Shown: positions 1 through 9,317, counted from the stretch's first letter. The stretch: DNA of 64,000 nt from Chryseobacterium sp. CH25 (GCF_004119455.1 NZ_NRQT01000001.1:186001-250000), one strand, 5' to 3'. Translations and numbers: made by a program. Notes: generated by a model from the letters alone, not told the origin.

Positions 1-523
1 CAAAATAGGCACGAATCGTTTTAATGATATCTGTTTTTTCTTCAGAAACATACGAAAATGGATAAGATAAGCATTAGATAGTCAAAACATTAAAGGCTTT
101 TCTCACTTATTGCAAGGATACTTGAGTAAAATTTTCAAGCTCCAACACTCAACAGTCAGAGATCCTTTATATAAATATTTGATGCAGAGATCATCTTTTA
201 ATTTAGAATGGGTATAAAAAGTAGGTTTGGAAACATTGGACTTCATAATTATATGATTATTAAAGCCTTGTTGATTGAATAAGAAACAATCTTTTTTTTA
301 ATTCTTTCTTGTGGAAGATTCACTTGGTTAAGTTTTTTGCAAAGATAAATAAAAAAATACAGACTTATCTGATCACTTATATGAGAATTAAATAATTGTT
401 AAATTTTATAGGAATTGATTAAAAAAAAGGATTTATGAAAGTTTTTCTTAGTTGTAATTAATTTACATGACGTTGAACATTAACAGATTCTTTATTGACT
501 TAATTGAATAGTATGATTAAAAG
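1..523. other. left-edge region, no confident gene
   Basis: This stretch has no convincing gene. On the minus strand a TATCTTTG box (340-347) matches the Bacteroidetes -7 promoter element. It is followed by an ATG at 246 opening a 47-codon ORF (103-246) that I do not recognise. Further left on the same strand, about 20 codons (roughly 1-70) read like protein in another frame and would run off the window edge. Together these could be the frameshifted 5' part of a minus-strand gene continuing beyond position 1, but the evidence is thin. Confidence 0.25.
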
Positions 524-551
524 ATAAGCCTTCTATAGATAGAAGGCTTAT
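524..551 (-). terminator. hairpin terminator of the first Crp/Fnr gene
   Basis: Perfect 11-bp inverted repeat (524-534 and 541-551, stem ATAAGCCTTCT) with a 6-nt loop. On the minus strand it is followed by a T-rich tract. It begins 28 nt past the stop codon of the Crp/Fnr gene and fits a Rho-independent terminator. Confidence 0.75.
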
Positions 552-578
552 TGTGGTATTTAAAGCATATCTGGGAAT

Positions 579-1175
579 TTAATACATGATATGACGGCCA
601 TTAATTTTAACAAGTTCTTCCTGCTCCATTTTTTTGACAGTTCGAATAACGGTTTCGACACACAAACCTGTCAAATTAGCAATCTGCTGCCTTGTCAAAG
701 GGACTTCATAACTATACGGTTCCGGCTGATGTGCACATTCTTTAAAGTAATCCATTAAAGACATAATTTTAGTGCTTGGTTCTGATGCTGAATTACCAAA
801 AAGCATTACATACTTATAAAATAATCTGTCAGAAAGATTTCTAAAAATCTGAAACATAAAATCACGATTTTCAGATACCAGTTTAAAAAAATTAGATTTT
901 GAGAGTTTCAATAGCGTACAATCAGTTTTAGCTACTGCATTCATCGGATAGTTCTTTTCACTGAATAGCAGTGATTCTCCAATACTTTGTCCTTCCCTGA
1001 GAATATTTAAGGTAAATTCCTTTCCATCCTCATGGTAATTGTTCAATTCGACTGTACCCCTCACAATCTGGAAATAAAAATGTGGCATATCGCCCATTTG
1101 AAAGATAATTTCCTTTGCGGGATAATCTTCATAAACAGCTCCATTTTCGAGCAAAAGATTCTCATCGATGATCAT
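579..1175 (-). CDS. Crp/Fnr family transcriptional regulator
   Basis: 198-aa transcription factor. Residues about 10-125 form a cyclic-nucleotide-binding-type beta-roll (G-x-S-I-G-E-S-L-L-F, then Y-P-M-N-A-V-A). Residues about 150-190 form a winged helix-turn-helix (LTRQQIANLTGL, then V-E-T-V-I-R-T-V-K-K-M). There is no FNR-type N-terminal cysteine cluster, so an Fe-S oxygen sensor is unlikely; the ligand is unknown. It is closely similar to the three paralogues at 26368-28650 and may share their operator. The ATG at 1175 matches the paralogues' starts. It is monocistronic, ending in a strong hairpin. Confidence 0.9.
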   Translation of the reverse strand: MIIDENLLLENGAVYEDYPAKEIIFQMGDMPHFYFQIVRGTVELNNYHEDGKEFTLNILREGQSIGESLLFSEKNYPMNAVAKTDCTLLKLSKSNFFKLVSENRDFMFQIFRNLSDRLFYKYVMLFGNSASEPSTKIMSLMDYFKECAHQPEPYSYEVPLTRQQIANLTGLCVETVIRTVKKMEQEELVKINGRHIMY

Positions 1176-1400
1176 ACTTTTATTTTTTAGATATGGTTGT
1201 ACAATGAAAATTCTTAGTAAAAATTGGTAATTTTTGAGTACAAAATTTATACCATCAACTCATTATTAAGGCAAGTTTGGGATCTATCTAGCAGGTACTG
1301 CCACGTGGGTAGAAACAAAATAAATATCTGAAAATAAAACTTTTAAATTAATTTAAAGGATAATGAAAGCAACCTTTACATAGAAAAAAAACATTATGTA

Positions 1401-2933
1401 TTATACAGCTTTCGCTATCACAAAACCTAGCACCAAGGCAATAATACCAGCAATAACAATCTTCATATAATCTGTTTTAGTATTATTCACCTCAGCATTC
1501 AATCTAAGATTTTCCTGCTGTAAAGATTCCATTCCAGCCTTTAGAGAAGCAGTCTTCTCATTAATAGCTGATTGTATATTTTTTTCATATAAAACAGCAA
1601 GCTCCTTTTTGTAACTATCCATTTCCTGCTGTCTCAGTTTTTGTTGCTCAGAAAAGTTCTTTTGCATTTCCTGAAGCTGTTTAGATGACAATTCCTGAAA
1701 CTTCTGAAATTCCTCCGTTCTTTTTGAAAGCTGTTCTGTCAAAGTCTTTATCTGTTCTCCATGTTTCTCCGAGAGATCTTTCTTTAGCTTCTCTACCTCT
1801 TCATTACGAACTTTAAGCTGTTCAGTAAAAGTCTTTACCTGATTTTCTGACTGCTCCTTAAAGGTCTTCTGAGCTTCGGTAAATTCATCATTTTTCTTTT
1901 TAAGCTGCTTTTCAAGTGTTAATACCTGTTCTGCAAACTGCTTACCTACATCTTTTTTAACCTCATCAATCAGTAATGCCCGTGAATTTGATTTTTCATG
2001 TGAAAGCTTTTCAACAATAGTATGCAGTCCTGCCCCATATTCATGAGGCAAATGAAAACGTTTATCTGCCAGCTTATCCAGTAAAGTTTCATCTACTGTA
2101 TGTCCAATAGCTGTTACCGTTACGGCTGGTAAACTGATAAAGAGTTTTGATAATGCAATATCATTAAATGCTTCCATACTCTGACGATCTCCTCCTCCTC
2201 TTACAAGTGCAATAATATCATAATCTGATTCTGCTACCTCTTCAATTTTAGAAATGATAGAAGTGGATGAAGTTATATTACAGGTATATTCCGAAATTTG
2301 AAAATATTTCTGTGATACATCCAGCCCTTCAGCAAAGTCTCTTTGAACAATTGCATTATTACCATAAATATTGGCCATTCTGATGGGCTCTTCCTTTAGA
2401 ATTTTATTTCTGATTACCGTTTCCAGATCCGTTGATCCTTTTTCCAGTTTGTTCTGTATAAGTTCATACCGTTGTAGTTCCTCTTCTGAGATCATCTTCT
2501 CCTCCTGCTGTATAATTTCATCAACAACAAACCTTAACTCCACAGAAGAGTTTTTGATGCTTTTTTCAATATATCCCTTTAAGGTATACACCTCATTATT
2601 GACAATTTTCGTTCTCAGCAATGCCGAAATTCTAACACCAATTGAAATATTATCCGATTCCGAAAACAAATTGTCGTAATAGTAGTTACCATACGCCTTA
2701 CCACCCCCATAAGCATATCTACCTTTTAAGTAAATAAGATTAACCGTTGCATTAATCTTCAATGCATTACTAAACAGTCCCAGTACTGACCCTGGAGAAT
2801 ATATCTGATACGAAGGCTCATTTTCCTGCATGTTTTCTGACTCAAAATTAAATGATGCCAAAGGTATTGCTATTTTAATTATATTCAGATGAATTTTGAT
2901 AATTCCCTTCCAGCCCTTACTAAAAAAGTTCAT
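1401..2933 (-). CDS. XseA-like (exonuclease VII large subunit-like) protein with C-terminal membrane anchor
   Basis: About 510 aa. Residues about 45-145 look like an OB-fold nucleic-acid-binding domain. The centre (about 185-310) carries the XseA signature: RGGGDRQSMEAFND near 247-260 and AIGH-T-V-D-E near 277-284, matching the family RGGGS..DL..FN and AIGHE.D motifs. From about 310 to 490 there is a long Q/K/E-rich coiled coil, and the protein ends in a hydrophobic helix (about 491-510) followed by K-A-V. Exo VII degrades single-stranded DNA with small XseB subunits; no xseB lies nearby, and a terminal membrane helix is not typical. The ATG at 2933 is preferred over an upstream TTG. It stands alone between unrelated genes. 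Function is inferred: a divergent or defence-related nuclease is possible. Confidence 0.7.
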   Translation of the reverse strand: MNFFSKGWKGIIKIHLNIIKIAIPLASFNFESENMQENEPSYQIYSPGSVLGLFSNALKINATVNLIYLKGRYAYGGGKAYGNYYYDNLFSESDNISIGVRISALLRTKIVNNEVYTLKGYIEKSIKNSSVELRFVVDEIIQQEEKMISEEELQRYELIQNKLEKGSTDLETVIRNKILKEEPIRMANIYGNNAIVQRDFAEGLDVSQKYFQISEYTCNITSSTSIISKIEEVAESDYDIIALVRGGGDRQSMEAFNDIALSKLFISLPAVTVTAIGHTVDETLLDKLADKRFHLPHEYGAGLHTIVEKLSHEKSNSRALLIDEVKKDVGKQFAEQVLTLEKQLKKKNDEFTEAQKTFKEQSENQVKTFTEQLKVRNEEVEKLKKDLSEKHGEQIKTLTEQLSKRTEEFQKFQELSSKQLQEMQKNFSEQQKLRQQEMDSYKKELAVLYEKNIQSAINEKTASLKAGMESLQQENLRLNAEVNNTKTDYMKIVIAGIIALVLGFVIAKAV

Positions 2934-3142
2934 TTTCAAGATACCCTTAAAATAAAGGCATTATTTATCATCTCAACTATAAACAGTGAGGCAATAATCT
3001 CTGCATCACAACCCATTAAAATTTCACTATAAGCTACAGACCTGGATGAACTATTAGGTAGGATTGCTGTGTTATAGTAGACTAATCACTATATCTTCCT
3101 CTGTAGACAGGATTAGTTGCTAAATATATCTTATAAAAAAGA

Positions 3143-4651
3143 TTATCTGTTGAGAATAATTTTACGATTATATACTTTTTCACCTCTGGTTTTAATAAGA
3201 ATAAAATACATCCCTACAGGCAAATAAGAAGGAATATCAAAAGATTTTGAAATCAGTTTAGTACGGTATACTTCTTTACCTGAGAGATTACTGATGAAAA
3301 CTTCTGACTTCTCCAAATCCACATTCCCCTCTAAATTGACAGTACCTGTGGTAGGATTAGGAGAAACTTTTACTATTATATCCTCTTTAAAATCAGTTTT
3401 GGACGTTACACCCGGGACAGATGATAGACCACTGACGTTCCAGTTATAAGAATCATATAACATCTTTATTTCTTCCCATGTCAGGGCTTTATCATATACG
3501 ATCAATTCATCAATCTGTGCCCGATCCAAGGTAACAATATTGGAGATATTATTCCCCACCAGATTGATAATAGCCTCAAAAGGATTCAGGTCAAAATAAA
3601 AATTAGCTCCTCCATTGACCACTAGTTGACCATTTTTAAATACTTCCATTAATCCATCCTTATTCCTGATGAGATAGTGTTCAAATAAAGACGATGTATT
3701 AGGAGCCCAGCCAAACTCTGTATTATCCCCCAGCCCAAAATTGGGATAGGCGGAAGAAATCGCAAGCTTTAGACTATCCGGTAGTACAGCCAGCCTATCC
3801 AATATCGGTTCAACTGCTAGTGAAGGAGATTTCTTTCCGGGTTGCTTAGGTGCAATTTTAGCCCAAAATGAAATACTGTGATTAAGGGCAATGTCTCGGG
3901 ATGTCTTCCCATTTATTTTTTTGATTTCACCTGTAAGACTATATTTGGTTTGATCATCCGTGGTTCCCAACCCCTGCCCGCAGCGCATATTATTTTGGTA
4001 AACAGGAGGGAGAGCACTCATCATCCCATGTCCATTTACTGGATCATTGAGACTTCCGTTAAACGAATAGTAATGCAGAGGATCAAAAGGTGGATACGTA
4101 CAGCCGTGAGGCCTGTGGTAAGCATAATAAATTTTAAGCCCCCCATTAAGATTTAGAAGCCCACTGTTTAAAGTAATCCTTACACGATCAAAAGGTTTAG
4201 AAACAAACAGCTCTACAGTTCCTCGTGTCGGATTAGCTATACCAAGTTTAAGAATTTCATTATTAACGATCTGATAATCATTATTTGAAATATTCCCGTT
4301 AAATGTTTCTACAGCAACACCGCTCAGTAACTGTACTGATAAACTCCCCTGCCCTGTACCGATCCCTATAATAATCTTTTCCTGTTTGGTTACTGTCGGA
4401 AAAATCAAAGTCTGTTCAATTCTGGCAATAGCACCAATGGGAATTGCCATGGAAGAATAATCATCTTCATTATCTCCTAGTGTATTTTGTGCATCCAGAA
4501 GAGAACAGGCTACACATAATCCATAAATCTGCGAATTTTGGGAGCTGACGTATACTTTCTGAGCATAAGAAAAAGAATTCAGCAGGAATAATAATGAGAG
4601 CAGTATAACTCTTTGGGAAAGAAAATGGTCTGATAGTAAATTTGTTTTCAT
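3143..4651 (-). CDS. secreted LamG-domain protein with T9SS type A sorting domain
   Basis: 502-aa exported protein. The N-terminus has a signal peptide (hydrophobic core VILLSLLFLL, cleavage near S-Y-A-Q). The middle (about 190-400) resembles a LamG/concanavalin-like jelly roll, with a typical end motif I-D-E-L-I-V-Y-D-K-A-L-T-W-E-E-I. The last 75 residues are a T9SS type A C-terminal sorting domain (V-S-P-N-P-T-T-G-T-V, then G-M-Y-F-I-L-I-K-T). The product should cross the outer membrane by T9SS and be anchored or released. Ligand unknown. It lies next to the small-gene cluster at 4898-8452, but no operon link is evident. Confidence 0.85.
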   Translation of the reverse strand: MKTNLLSDHFLSQRVILLSLLFLLNSFSYAQKVYVSSQNSQIYGLCVACSLLDAQNTLGDNEDDYSSMAIPIGAIARIEQTLIFPTVTKQEKIIIGIGTGQGSLSVQLLSGVAVETFNGNISNNDYQIVNNEILKLGIANPTRGTVELFVSKPFDRVRITLNSGLLNLNGGLKIYYAYHRPHGCTYPPFDPLHYYSFNGSLNDPVNGHGMMSALPPVYQNNMRCGQGLGTTDDQTKYSLTGEIKKINGKTSRDIALNHSISFWAKIAPKQPGKKSPSLAVEPILDRLAVLPDSLKLAISSAYPNFGLGDNTEFGWAPNTSSLFEHYLIRNKDGLMEVFKNGQLVVNGGANFYFDLNPFEAIINLVGNNISNIVTLDRAQIDELIVYDKALTWEEIKMLYDSYNWNVSGLSSVPGVTSKTDFKEDIIVKVSPNPTTGTVNLEGNVDLEKSEVFISNLSGKEVYRTKLISKSFDIPSYLPVGMYFILIKTRGEKVYNRKIILNR

Positions 4652-4897
4652 ATAATTTAAGTTTTGGCATTAGTTTTTATCGTCTACAAAACATAATTCG
4701 AAGACTGTTAAAGATAATAATAAAACATAATTATATCTTCTGAAGATTCATATGAGAAACGCCACAATACAAATGTCAACCGGCTGTTCACATCTTTAGA
4801 AGCTGAATTGCTTTTATTGAAATAAGATTTTCCCTAAATATTAATTATTTTAGAGTATGAACAGAAAAAATTCCTTTTTCTGATAAATGATGTGTTT

Positions 4898-5535
4898 TTA
4901 TTTATTTCCTATGGTTTGGGTAAAGTTAATATTGCCTTTTTCATCTTTTTTTCGGCTAATTTCATATAAGTCATGATCATTAAAATAGGGTAATACTTTT
5001 TCTTTTATAAACAAAGGTAGTTTCATATATCTTTCCAAATCTTCTGTACGGGTCTGACTTATCGTTTCATACCCTCTATGTTCTTCTAAGTCATTTAATT
5101 CATCTATTGTTTCAGCTTCCTGTTTGTAGTTTTCATATTCTTCATCAGTAATAAAAAAGATGGTACTTTGATATCCATAATAAGTTTCCGGATCTGAATA
5201 AATTGGGTTTTTAATTTCAGACTCTAATATTTTTACCTGTCCTGACCATTCATTGCAAGGTAAAACAATATAAGACTCCGTAAGAAGTAATGCTTTGTGA
5301 ATATCTTGAGCAGATTGTATTAATGATAATCAATATAAGGAGGCCAGGATTTACTTAGATTTTCAATCTTTGGTAAAAATAAAATTACTGGAAAATGAAG
5401 GCCTAAAGTTAGCTTGAAAATACCGTGCATTTTTTCTTGCCCAAAATCTTCTGCATAGAAGTGCAAATCATCTTGTTCATTTGTACTATCTGAATAATAT
5501 ACGATATAATTAAACTCTTTTTTATAATTTTTCAT
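4898..5535 (-). pseudogene. hypothetical protein gene, frameshifted
   Basis: The 5' part (5320-5535) encodes 71 residues starting MKNYKKEFNYIVYY and stops at a TAA. From about 5327 down to 4898 another frame stays open for about 140 codons with normal protein composition (I-Q-S-A-Q-D-I-H-K-A-L-L-L... to T-I-G-N-K). Restoring one base near 5321-5330 (for example an extra T in CATTAATA, minus strand) fuses the two into a protein of about 212 aa. I do not recognise the family. It is acidic and soluble-looking, like its neighbours, which resemble immunity or accessory proteins. It may be a real pseudogene or a sequencing error. Confidence 0.6.
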
Positions 5536-5652
5536 ATTACAAGAAACTTAATATGTTATAAAAAATATTACTATTCATCATCAATTACTGATATTTGGAG
5601 CATCATTTATTATCTATTTTCTATTAAGAAACTAATGTTATACCTTTTAATA

Positions 5653-6297
5653 TTATATCTCTGAAATACTTTTTTCAGCTTCTTCTATATTATATGCAAT
5701 TCTATTATCCTCACTTATTAAATGACTAAAAATATCTCTGTATTTATTAAAAGTATCTTGGTCATAATAAACAAGTACTGGAAACAGCTGACTTGCCTGA
5801 TAATACCTTTTATTTCTCAAGGCTCTTTGACTTGCCTCTTCTATTTCTTTTAAAAGTGGTCTGCAGTTTTTCTTTAAAAGAAAATCTTTTAGATTAGATT
5901 CAAAAAACTGATCCCCATAAATCTTCAAAAAGTACTCAATATATCGGTAGAGTTCTTGTTCCGTCTTTCCATTTAATGTCGAAATATATAAGGCGTTTGT
6001 AATTACATCATATACATTGTCTTCATTGTGGAGTCTATGAGGCTCAAAACTTTCTTTTTCATCCCATTTTTCAGAAATGAACCGATCAAGTTGTTTAAAT
6101 CCTTCTGGTATTGCCCAGGCAAGCAAAATAAGCATAGCCTGATAAGCAATATATTGATCATCATTACAGAGAAGTAATTTTAATTTTTCAACTCTGTCTA
6201 AATCTATTTTTCCAAGGAGCTGTACTTCGTTTAAATCATATCCTTCATTTCCTTCTTCATCATAGTGATAAAGGAGTTCGTGCATTTGGTTATTCAT
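5653..6297 (-). CDS. hypothetical helical-repeat protein, possible immunity protein
   Basis: 214 aa, rich in leucine, glutamate and aromatic residues and almost entirely helical. The pattern suggests HEAT-like repeats (for example V-E-K-L-K-L-L-L then Y-Q-A-M-L-I-L-L-A-W). There is no signal peptide or catalytic motif. Helical-repeat proteins of this size are common among immunity proteins of Bacteroidota polymorphic toxins, and the surrounding small genes fit that reading, but there is no direct evidence of a partner toxin here. ATG at 6297. Confidence 0.6.
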   Translation of the reverse strand: MNNQMHELLYHYDEEGNEGYDLNEVQLLGKIDLDRVEKLKLLLCNDDQYIAYQAMLILLAWAIPEGFKQLDRFISEKWDEKESFEPHRLHNEDNVYDVITNALYISTLNGKTEQELYRYIEYFLKIYGDQFFESNLKDFLLKKNCRPLLKEIEEASQRALRNKRYYQASQLFPVLVYYDQDTFNKYRDIFSHLISEDNRIAYNIEEAEKSISEI

Positions 6298-6391
6298 CTA
6301 ATTAGATTTTATAAAAAAATTATTTAGGTTAAATCAATACTGTTACTTGATATTAAACCCTAAAAAAACATTGTGATTGAATGACAGCAAT

Positions 6392-6682
6392 TTAATTTTC
6401 TTTTAATTTCAATATTATGTGCTGGCCTTTAAAATCTAATTGTTCTTTATCAAAAAAACCATTATAAGAAAAAGATCTATTTTTTGTTTCAATTTCACTT
6501 TTCGCTAATGATAGATTTTCATTCTCAAATTCAATTGTATTAAAATAAACATCATTAATAAAAATATCCCATTTTGATTTACCATGAATAAAATTACTGC
6601 TATTTTCAGACTCTCCAGTAAAAAATGTTTTACCAAAAGACATGTTAAAAATGCCGTTTAATTTCAAAATTACTGTGCTCAT
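6392..6682 (-). CDS. small hypothetical protein
   Basis: 96 aa starting MSTVILKLNGIFNMSFGK. It looks like an all-beta cytoplasmic protein (alternating hydrophobic strands, K-W-D-I-F-I-N-D-V-Y-F) with no signal peptide or known motif. The next gene upstream ends only 4 nt away (stop at 6687), so the two are probably co-transcribed. Family not recognised; an immunity protein is possible from context. Confidence 0.5.
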   Translation of the reverse strand: MSTVILKLNGIFNMSFGKTFFTGESENSSNFIHGKSKWDIFINDVYFNTIEFENENLSLAKSEIETKNRSFSYNGFFDKEQLDFKGQHIILKLKEN

Positions 6683-6686
6683 TTTT

Positions 6687-6959
6687 TTAACTTAGAATAT
6701 CTTCATCAGGAGGAAAAGGATACTGTGCTACTGGTAGAAATTCCTCTTCTTCTTTTTCTAACCGATATTGGATTCTTCCCAATTCATAGGTATATGTAAA
6801 AATTAATTGAAAAGGGGTATCTTTAAAATCTATGGTAACGAAAGGAGAGCCATCTAGTATTTCCTCTGTGTTTTCAATATTTGTATTATTTTCTTTATTG
6901 AAATTGTACGTAAACTGAGTTACTGCCGATATAGCGTACATTATTTTTTTTGCTTTCAT
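6687..6959 (-). CDS. small hypothetical protein
   Basis: 90 aa, acidic at the C-terminus (K-E-E-E-E-F-L-P-V-A), with a central beta-rich stretch (F-Q-L-I-F-T-Y-T-Y-E-L-G-R-I-Q-Y-R-L). It probably shares a transcript with the gene 4 nt downstream. No recognised domain. Size, composition and company fit the immunity-like cluster, which is inference only. Confidence 0.5.
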   Translation of the reverse strand: MKAKKIMYAISAVTQFTYNFNKENNTNIENTEEILDGSPFVTIDFKDTPFQLIFTYTYELGRIQYRLEKEEEEFLPVAQYPFPPDEDILS

Positions 6960-7002
6960 TTTTTTTATTTCACATTATCTGTGCCAATGGTTTTACAAAA
7001 AT

Positions 7003-7254
7003 TCAATTCTCTTCTTTATCTATTATTTGTATGATCTCTTCAGCCTTTGCCTCATCTATAAACTCACCAGGTGTTGGGTCCGGGTAATAACTATTTATTT
7101 GAGAAAATTCATGCCATTGTTTATTGTAATATGTCTCTCCTGTTTCTCCTAATTGATTATATAATACCCTTCTGTGTAATTCTTTGAATCCAGCTTCATC
7201 ATCATGAACATAAATGAAATCAATTATTTTGATTATTTCTTTTTCTTCATTCAT
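7003..7254 (-). CDS. small hypothetical protein, paralogue of 8195-8452
   Basis: 83-aa acidic protein. Its C-terminal half contains S-Y-Y-P-D-P-T-P-G-E-F-I-D-E followed by A-E-E-I-I-Q-I-I-D-K-E. The plus-strand gene 8195-8452 has the same block (S-Y-Y-P-D-P-T-P-G-E-F-V-D-E then A-K-E-I-M-K-I-I-D-K-E), and both have a Y-Y-N-x-x-W-H segment before it. The two are clear paralogues about 1 kb apart on opposite strands, suggesting local duplication. Function unknown; immunity-like by context. Confidence 0.65.
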   Translation of the reverse strand: MNEEKEIIKIIDFIYVHDDEAGFKELHRRVLYNQLGETGETYYNKQWHEFSQINSYYPDPTPGEFIDEAKAEEIIQIIDKEEN

Positions 7255-7328
7255 TTTTTAAGCAAATTTATATTTTAGGGGTCTGTATATTTTTCTATGT
7301 ATACCTGGCTCGAAGAGAATTGTAAATC

Positions 7329-7829
7329 TTACTTATTTATACATTCATCATAAGCTTGTAAATAACTTAAAATAGACTTTGCTACAGTTTCATAAGTACC
7401 ATCTTGCAATATCGGCATATACTGATCATAACCTAAATCTTCATACCATATATCTTCACCTTCTTCACGATTTGATACTTTATCAATCACTTCTGTCTTC
7501 CCTATTACTCCTGTTCCAGCTTTAAAAAAAAGTGCCCAATTCGTTAATCCCGCCGGCCTGCATTCTTCCAGTATTCTTGGAATATTACTATTAATTACAC
7601 CCAACAAAAACACTTTTTGATTAATATTTTCTTTTACAGAGCCATTTCCATCTTCGGGAATTGTAAACCCCATTGGTAATAAATAATATCCATCAAAATT
7701 GTTATCGACCTTATTTACAACCTCTATGGGATGTCCCATAACATTATTTAAACCTAGAATAAATTTATTCAAATTATCTACGCCTGCCGGTTCAACATTT
7801 TCTATTTTTAATAATTTTACTGGTATCAT
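7329..7829 (-). CDS. hypothetical protein, possible immunity protein
   Basis: 166 aa with an ATG at 7829, cytoplasmic and of mixed alpha/beta pattern. It has a P-L-P-M-G-F-T-I-like strand and the segment L-T-N-W-A-L-F-F-K-A-G-T-G-V-I-G. I do not recognise the family. Position among other small acidic proteins suggests an orphan immunity or accessory role; no toxin is adjacent. Confidence 0.5.
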   Translation of the reverse strand: MIPVKLLKIENVEPAGVDNLNKFILGLNNVMGHPIEVVNKVDNNFDGYYLLPMGFTIPEDGNGSVKENINQKVFLLGVINSNIPRILEECRPAGLTNWALFFKAGTGVIGKTEVIDKVSNREEGEDIWYEDLGYDQYMPILQDGTYETVAKSILSYLQAYDECINK

Positions 7830-8194
7830 ATTTAATTATTTTCATAGTATTTAAGCCATTTGTCTCTGGTAATTTGTGATTTAAATATTTCATCATGTAC
7901 TGGTCACTTACAGCAAAAAGACTGAAGGGAGCAAAAGATTAGTATTTTTCCCATATTTAATATTTTAACGGATAATTAATTTTAGATAGTTGATGTATTC
8001 AAAAGTACTGATTGTTCTTTTATAAAAATAATAACAATAAAATCACCAATAACCGTCGAATCAATCTATTTCACTTGCTAAAAAATATATATTAGACAAA
8101 GAAACTAAATAACCAGTCTTATGAATAGCATAAACATGCATATCATCAAAAATAATGTTAAAAAAATTCAAAAAAAATATAAATTTACTTGAAA
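7830..8194. other. AT-rich divergent intergenic region
   Basis: Spacer between the minus-strand gene ending its 5' side at 7829 and the plus-strand gene at 8195. Very AT-rich, with poly-A tracts just before 8195. Promoters for both genes must lie here, but I see no clear TAnnTTTG box. Open frames across it are antisense shadows. Confidence 0.4.
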
Positions 8195-8452
8195 ATGAAT
8201 AAAAAAGATACAATAGAAAAGATTTTATATTATCACTTTGAGATAGAAAATATCTGTAATAAGGAAAACTATTCACTACTAAGAGCAGTGATGTATAAAG
8301 ATACAGGATTACAGGGAGAAGAATACTATAATGGAGAGTGGCACAGGGAAAAAGCAGCATTAAGTTATTATCCGGATCCAACACCTGGAGAATTCGTAGA
8401 TGAAATCAGAGCAAAAGAGATCATGAAAATAATAGACAAGGAAGTAAGGTGA
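8195..8452 (+). CDS. small hypothetical protein, paralogue of 7003-7254
   Basis: About 85 aa from the ATG at 8195 (MNKKDTIEKILYYH), chosen over an upstream TTG because it aligns with the paralogue start MNEEKEIIKIIDFIY. It shares with the 83-aa protein at 7003-7254 the Y-Y-N-G-E-W-H segment and the S-Y-Y-P-D-P-T-P-G-E-F block near the C-terminus. It is the only plus-strand gene of the left 34 kb. Function unknown. Confidence 0.65.
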   Translation: MNKKDTIEKILYYHFEIENICNKENYSLLRAVMYKDTGLQGEEYYNGEWHREKAALSYYPDPTPGEFVDEIRAKEIMKIIDKEVR

Positions 8453-8494
8453 TTTATAAAGACTAGCTGTATAATGCTAAAAAATGTTCCATAG

Positions 8495-8650
8495 AAGAAC
8501 ACAATTGTCCATCCTTATGAAATCCTCTTTAGGCAATGTGATGAGTATCTTAAAAATGTTACTTTCAAAAATATATTTTGCTATAAACAAAGCTATCCAC
8601 ATGAAAAATTAGACTGGGAAGATGGAAAACCGGAGGAAAGAAATCATTAA
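8495..8650 (+). pseudogene. possible 3' gene remnant
   Basis: After an in-frame TAG at 8492, 51 codons stay open to TAA at 8650 and read like a protein tail (Y-E-I-L-F-R-Q-C-D-E-Y-L-K then S-Y-P-H-E-K-L-D-W-E-D-G). There is no start codon or ribosome site. It may be the relic of another small gene of the cluster. Weak evidence. Confidence 0.25.
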
Positions 8651-8675
8651 AGTAATAAAGATAAACTAAGCACTA

Positions 8676-8693
8676 TAATAATAATAATAATAA
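8676..8693. repeat. TAA trinucleotide repeat
   Basis: Six tandem TAA units in the spacer upstream of the acetyltransferase stop codon. A simple-sequence tract prone to slippage; no function is suggested. Confidence 0.7.
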
Positions 8694-8723
8694 TCAAACA
8701 GTTAAATATTTTACACCTACTTA

Positions 8724-9287
8724 TCATTCAATTGTTTTTATGATTTTTGCAGGAATCCCTCCCACCACAACATTATCCGGAACATCTTTGGAAACCACAG
8801 CTCCAGCTGCAACCACAGCATTTTCGCCAATCGTCACTCCAGGAAGAATGGTTGCACTGGCTCCTATCCACGCATTTTTTTTAATATGAATAGATTTTCC
8901 TATCAATCCTTTTCTGTGCTGAGGTTTTAAAGGATGATTTTCAGTTATCAAACTAACTTTCGGGCCGATTAAAACATCATCTTCAATAGTAATTCCGCCC
9001 AAAGTAAGAAAGGTACAATCAAAGTTAATGAATACATTTTTACCAATGCTGAGATGCTTTCCGTAGTTGATATAAACAGGTGTAAATACCGCTACATTCT
9101 CCAATTTTTCACCGACAATCTCACTTAATATTTTTAAAATCTCACCCGGTTCTGTGGAATTATTGAGTTGAATTAATTGTTTTTTAACCTCATAAGAAGC
9201 TTCCTGCAATTTGTAGATTTCCGGGTCGTTAGGCATAATTGTTTCACCATTTTTTAGTCTGGCGAAAATATCTTTGTTAAAGCTCAT
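8724..9287 (-). CDS. sugar O-acetyltransferase (maltose/galactoside acetyltransferase type)
   Basis: 187 aa, the usual length of the LacA/Maa/NodL group. An N-terminal helical cap (about 1-55) contains the family pattern M-P-N-D-P-E-I-Y. It is followed by left-handed beta-helix hexapeptide repeats (about 60-185), such as I-G-K-N-V-F-I-N, I-G-P-K-V-S-L-I, I-G-A-S-A-T-I-L-P-G-V-T-I-G. The catalytic His sits in T-E-N-H-P-L. It transfers acetyl from acetyl-CoA to a sugar hydroxyl; the true substrate is unknown. It lies downstream of the hydrolase, but a hairpin between them suggests partly separate expression. Confidence 0.88.
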   Translation of the reverse strand: MSFNKDIFARLKNGETIMPNDPEIYKLQEASYEVKKQLIQLNNSTEPGEILKILSEIVGEKLENVAVFTPVYINYGKHLSIGKNVFINFDCTFLTLGGITIEDDVLIGPKVSLITENHPLKPQHRKGLIGKSIHIKKNAWIGASATILPGVTIGENAVVAAGAVVSKDVPDNVVVGGIPAKIIKTIE

Positions 9288-9317
9288 TTTTTTAATATTT
9301 AGAAAAATAAAAATGCC

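Noticed and set aside
8061..8384. Minus-strand ORF of about 107 codons
   Set aside because: Antisense to the 8195-8452 gene, which has a clear paralogue; composition is an AT-rich shadow.
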